64,000 nt of DNA. Origin: Leucobacter komagatae (GTDB lineage: Bacteria; Actinomycetota; Actinomycetes; Actinomycetales; Microbacteriaceae). Below are positions 63,426 through 64,000 of this stretch, piece by piece. The stretch lies in the NCBI RefSeq assembly GCF_006716085.1, contig NZ_VFON01000001.1:1674001-1738000 (forward strand), written 5' to 3'. The notes beneath the pieces were generated by a model, which worked only from the letters and a program-made list of their open reading frames with translations, did not search any database and was not told the DNA's origin. Position 1 is the first letter of the stretch; each line of letters begins with the position of its first letter. Position numbers and translations under genes: made by a program.

Positions 63426-64000
63426 CGCGCAATCCTCTCCGTGATGATTCGACCCGCGAGCACGGCGAGCACGATGATGCCCTGTGCCGCAGACTGCAGG
63501 CTCGAAGGCAGGTTGATGAGGCTCAGAAGCACGGTGATGAGGCCGAGCGTGACGGCGCCAATCGTGACGCCGACGGGCAGCGCGCGGCCACCGGAGAACG
63601 TGCCGCCGCCGAGGATCACCGCGGCAATCGTCATGAGAGTGAACTCACTCGCCGAGTTGATGTCGCCCGACCAGGTCTGCGACGCGAGCAGGAGGCCTGC
63701 GAGCACCAGCATTGCGGCCGCGATGACGTAGGCGCTGATGCGCGTGCCGATGAGCGAGACGCCGGCTTTCTCAAGCGTGGGCGCCTGCGAACCCAGAGCG
63801 CGGATGCGCATGCCGACCTTTGCATGGCGAGAGATGAACCAGCCGAGCAGCGTGGCGAGCGCGATGAGCACGATCGGTGCCGGGAAGCCAGTCGGCCGCC
63901 ACTGCGAGATCACGGAAAGCCAGGCCGGTGTCTCGCCGCCGGGCGTCGGGCTGATCTGCAGGCCGATCCCGAGCCAGACAAACGACATGCCGAGCGTCAC
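63422..64000 (-). CDS. ABC sugar transporter permease, partial at right edge
   Basis: The start lies beyond the window, so only the last 192 residues are visible. They contain membrane segments and GDINSASEFTLMTIAAVILGGGTFSGGRALPVGV, the same family segment seen in RbsC/XylH/LsrC-type permeases. It overlaps the next permease gene by four bases. Two distinct permeases in one operon is like LsrC plus LsrD or other heteromeric sugar importers. Confidence 0.87.
   Translation of the reverse strand: MTLGMSFVWLGIGLQISPTPGGETPAWLSVISQWRPTGFPAPIVLIALATLLGWFISRHAKVGMRIRALGSQAPTLEKAGVSLIGTRISAYVIAAAMLVLAGLLLASQTWSGDINSASEFTLMTIAAVILGGGTFSGGRALPVGVTIGAVTLGLITVLLSLINLPSSLQSAAQGIIVLAVLAGRIITERIAR

Noticed and set aside
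56365..64000. Complete Lsr (AI-2) system
   Set aside because: LsrF-like enzyme, permeases and an FGGY kinase occur, but LsrG, LsrR and LsrB are not visible and GlpD-like plus aldolase-SDR genes do not belong to Lsr.

Overview
The window is a high-GC (roughly two-thirds G+C by eye), densely coded stretch of an actinobacterial chromosome. A class Ib ribonucleotide reductase operon with NrdR boxes, the cold-shock/DUF3027/helicase-associated gene group, mycothiol-synthase-like tandem acetyltransferases and an LAxTG-type surface anchor all point to Actinobacteria. The overall style fits Microbacteriaceae (Leucobacter-like), which is an inference rather than proof. There is no rRNA, CRISPR array or prophage. 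One intact IS481-family element is present.

Layout. 1-4.6 kb: end of a serine hydrolase, a TetR/MFS convergent pair with a 17-bp palindrome before the transporter, a SnoaL-like protein, two small unknowns and an FBP zinc protein. 4.6-10.1 kb: an amino-acid permease and a 1221-residue surface protein (internalin-like leucine-rich repeats, then Calx-beta-like repeats, then a cell-wall sorting signal). 10.3-14.6 kb: a NarL/DesK-type two-component system divergent from a two-gene ABC exporter. 14.6-22.6 kb: a large unknown protein, a Fic protein with its own palindrome, a chorismate mutase-acetyltransferase fusion, a GT2-flippase pair, and a DtxR-like regulator translationally coupled to a strongly diverged PEP carboxykinase. 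22.7-27.2 kb: nrdI-nrdE-nrdF plus a flavin reductase under two NrdR boxes. 27.3-30.1 kb: a Tat-exported amine oxidase and its MFS transporter. 30.2-30.8 kb: four tRNA genes (Glu, Asp, Phe, Asp). 31-36.4 kb: two metallo-aminopeptidases and a second MacB-like ABC exporter. 36.6-44.2 kb: a DHA2 drug exporter with divergent TetR and a 42-bp nested operator, an AraC regulator, a TSUP permease, an LLM oxidoreductase, a SUKH-like protein, a RelB-like antitoxin remnant and small unknowns. 44.3-51.4 kb: many GNAT acetyltransferases, an FAD oxidoreductase, two alpha/beta hydrolases and a lipoprotein. 51.4-52.5 kb: the IS481 element. 52.5-56.3 kb: ASCH, DUF3027, cold-shock and helicase-associated genes. 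56.4-64 kb: a sugar/polyol catabolic operon.

The most unusual parts are the last operon and the PEPCK/DtxR pair. The operon combines ribose-type ABC permeases, an LsrF-type thiolase/aldolase, a GlpD/EryB-type flavin dehydrogenase, an FGGY kinase and a bifunctional class II aldolase-SDR, a mix that matches no single pathway I can name. It lacks most Lsr (AI-2) partners. In the PEPCK-like protein, several catalytic and Mn-binding residues are replaced, and the coupled DtxR-like regulator has lost a conserved metal-binding His. Smaller points of note are the IS element, whose transposase borrows its stop codon from the target duplication, the Fic operator, and a chorismate mutase fused to an acetyltransferase.
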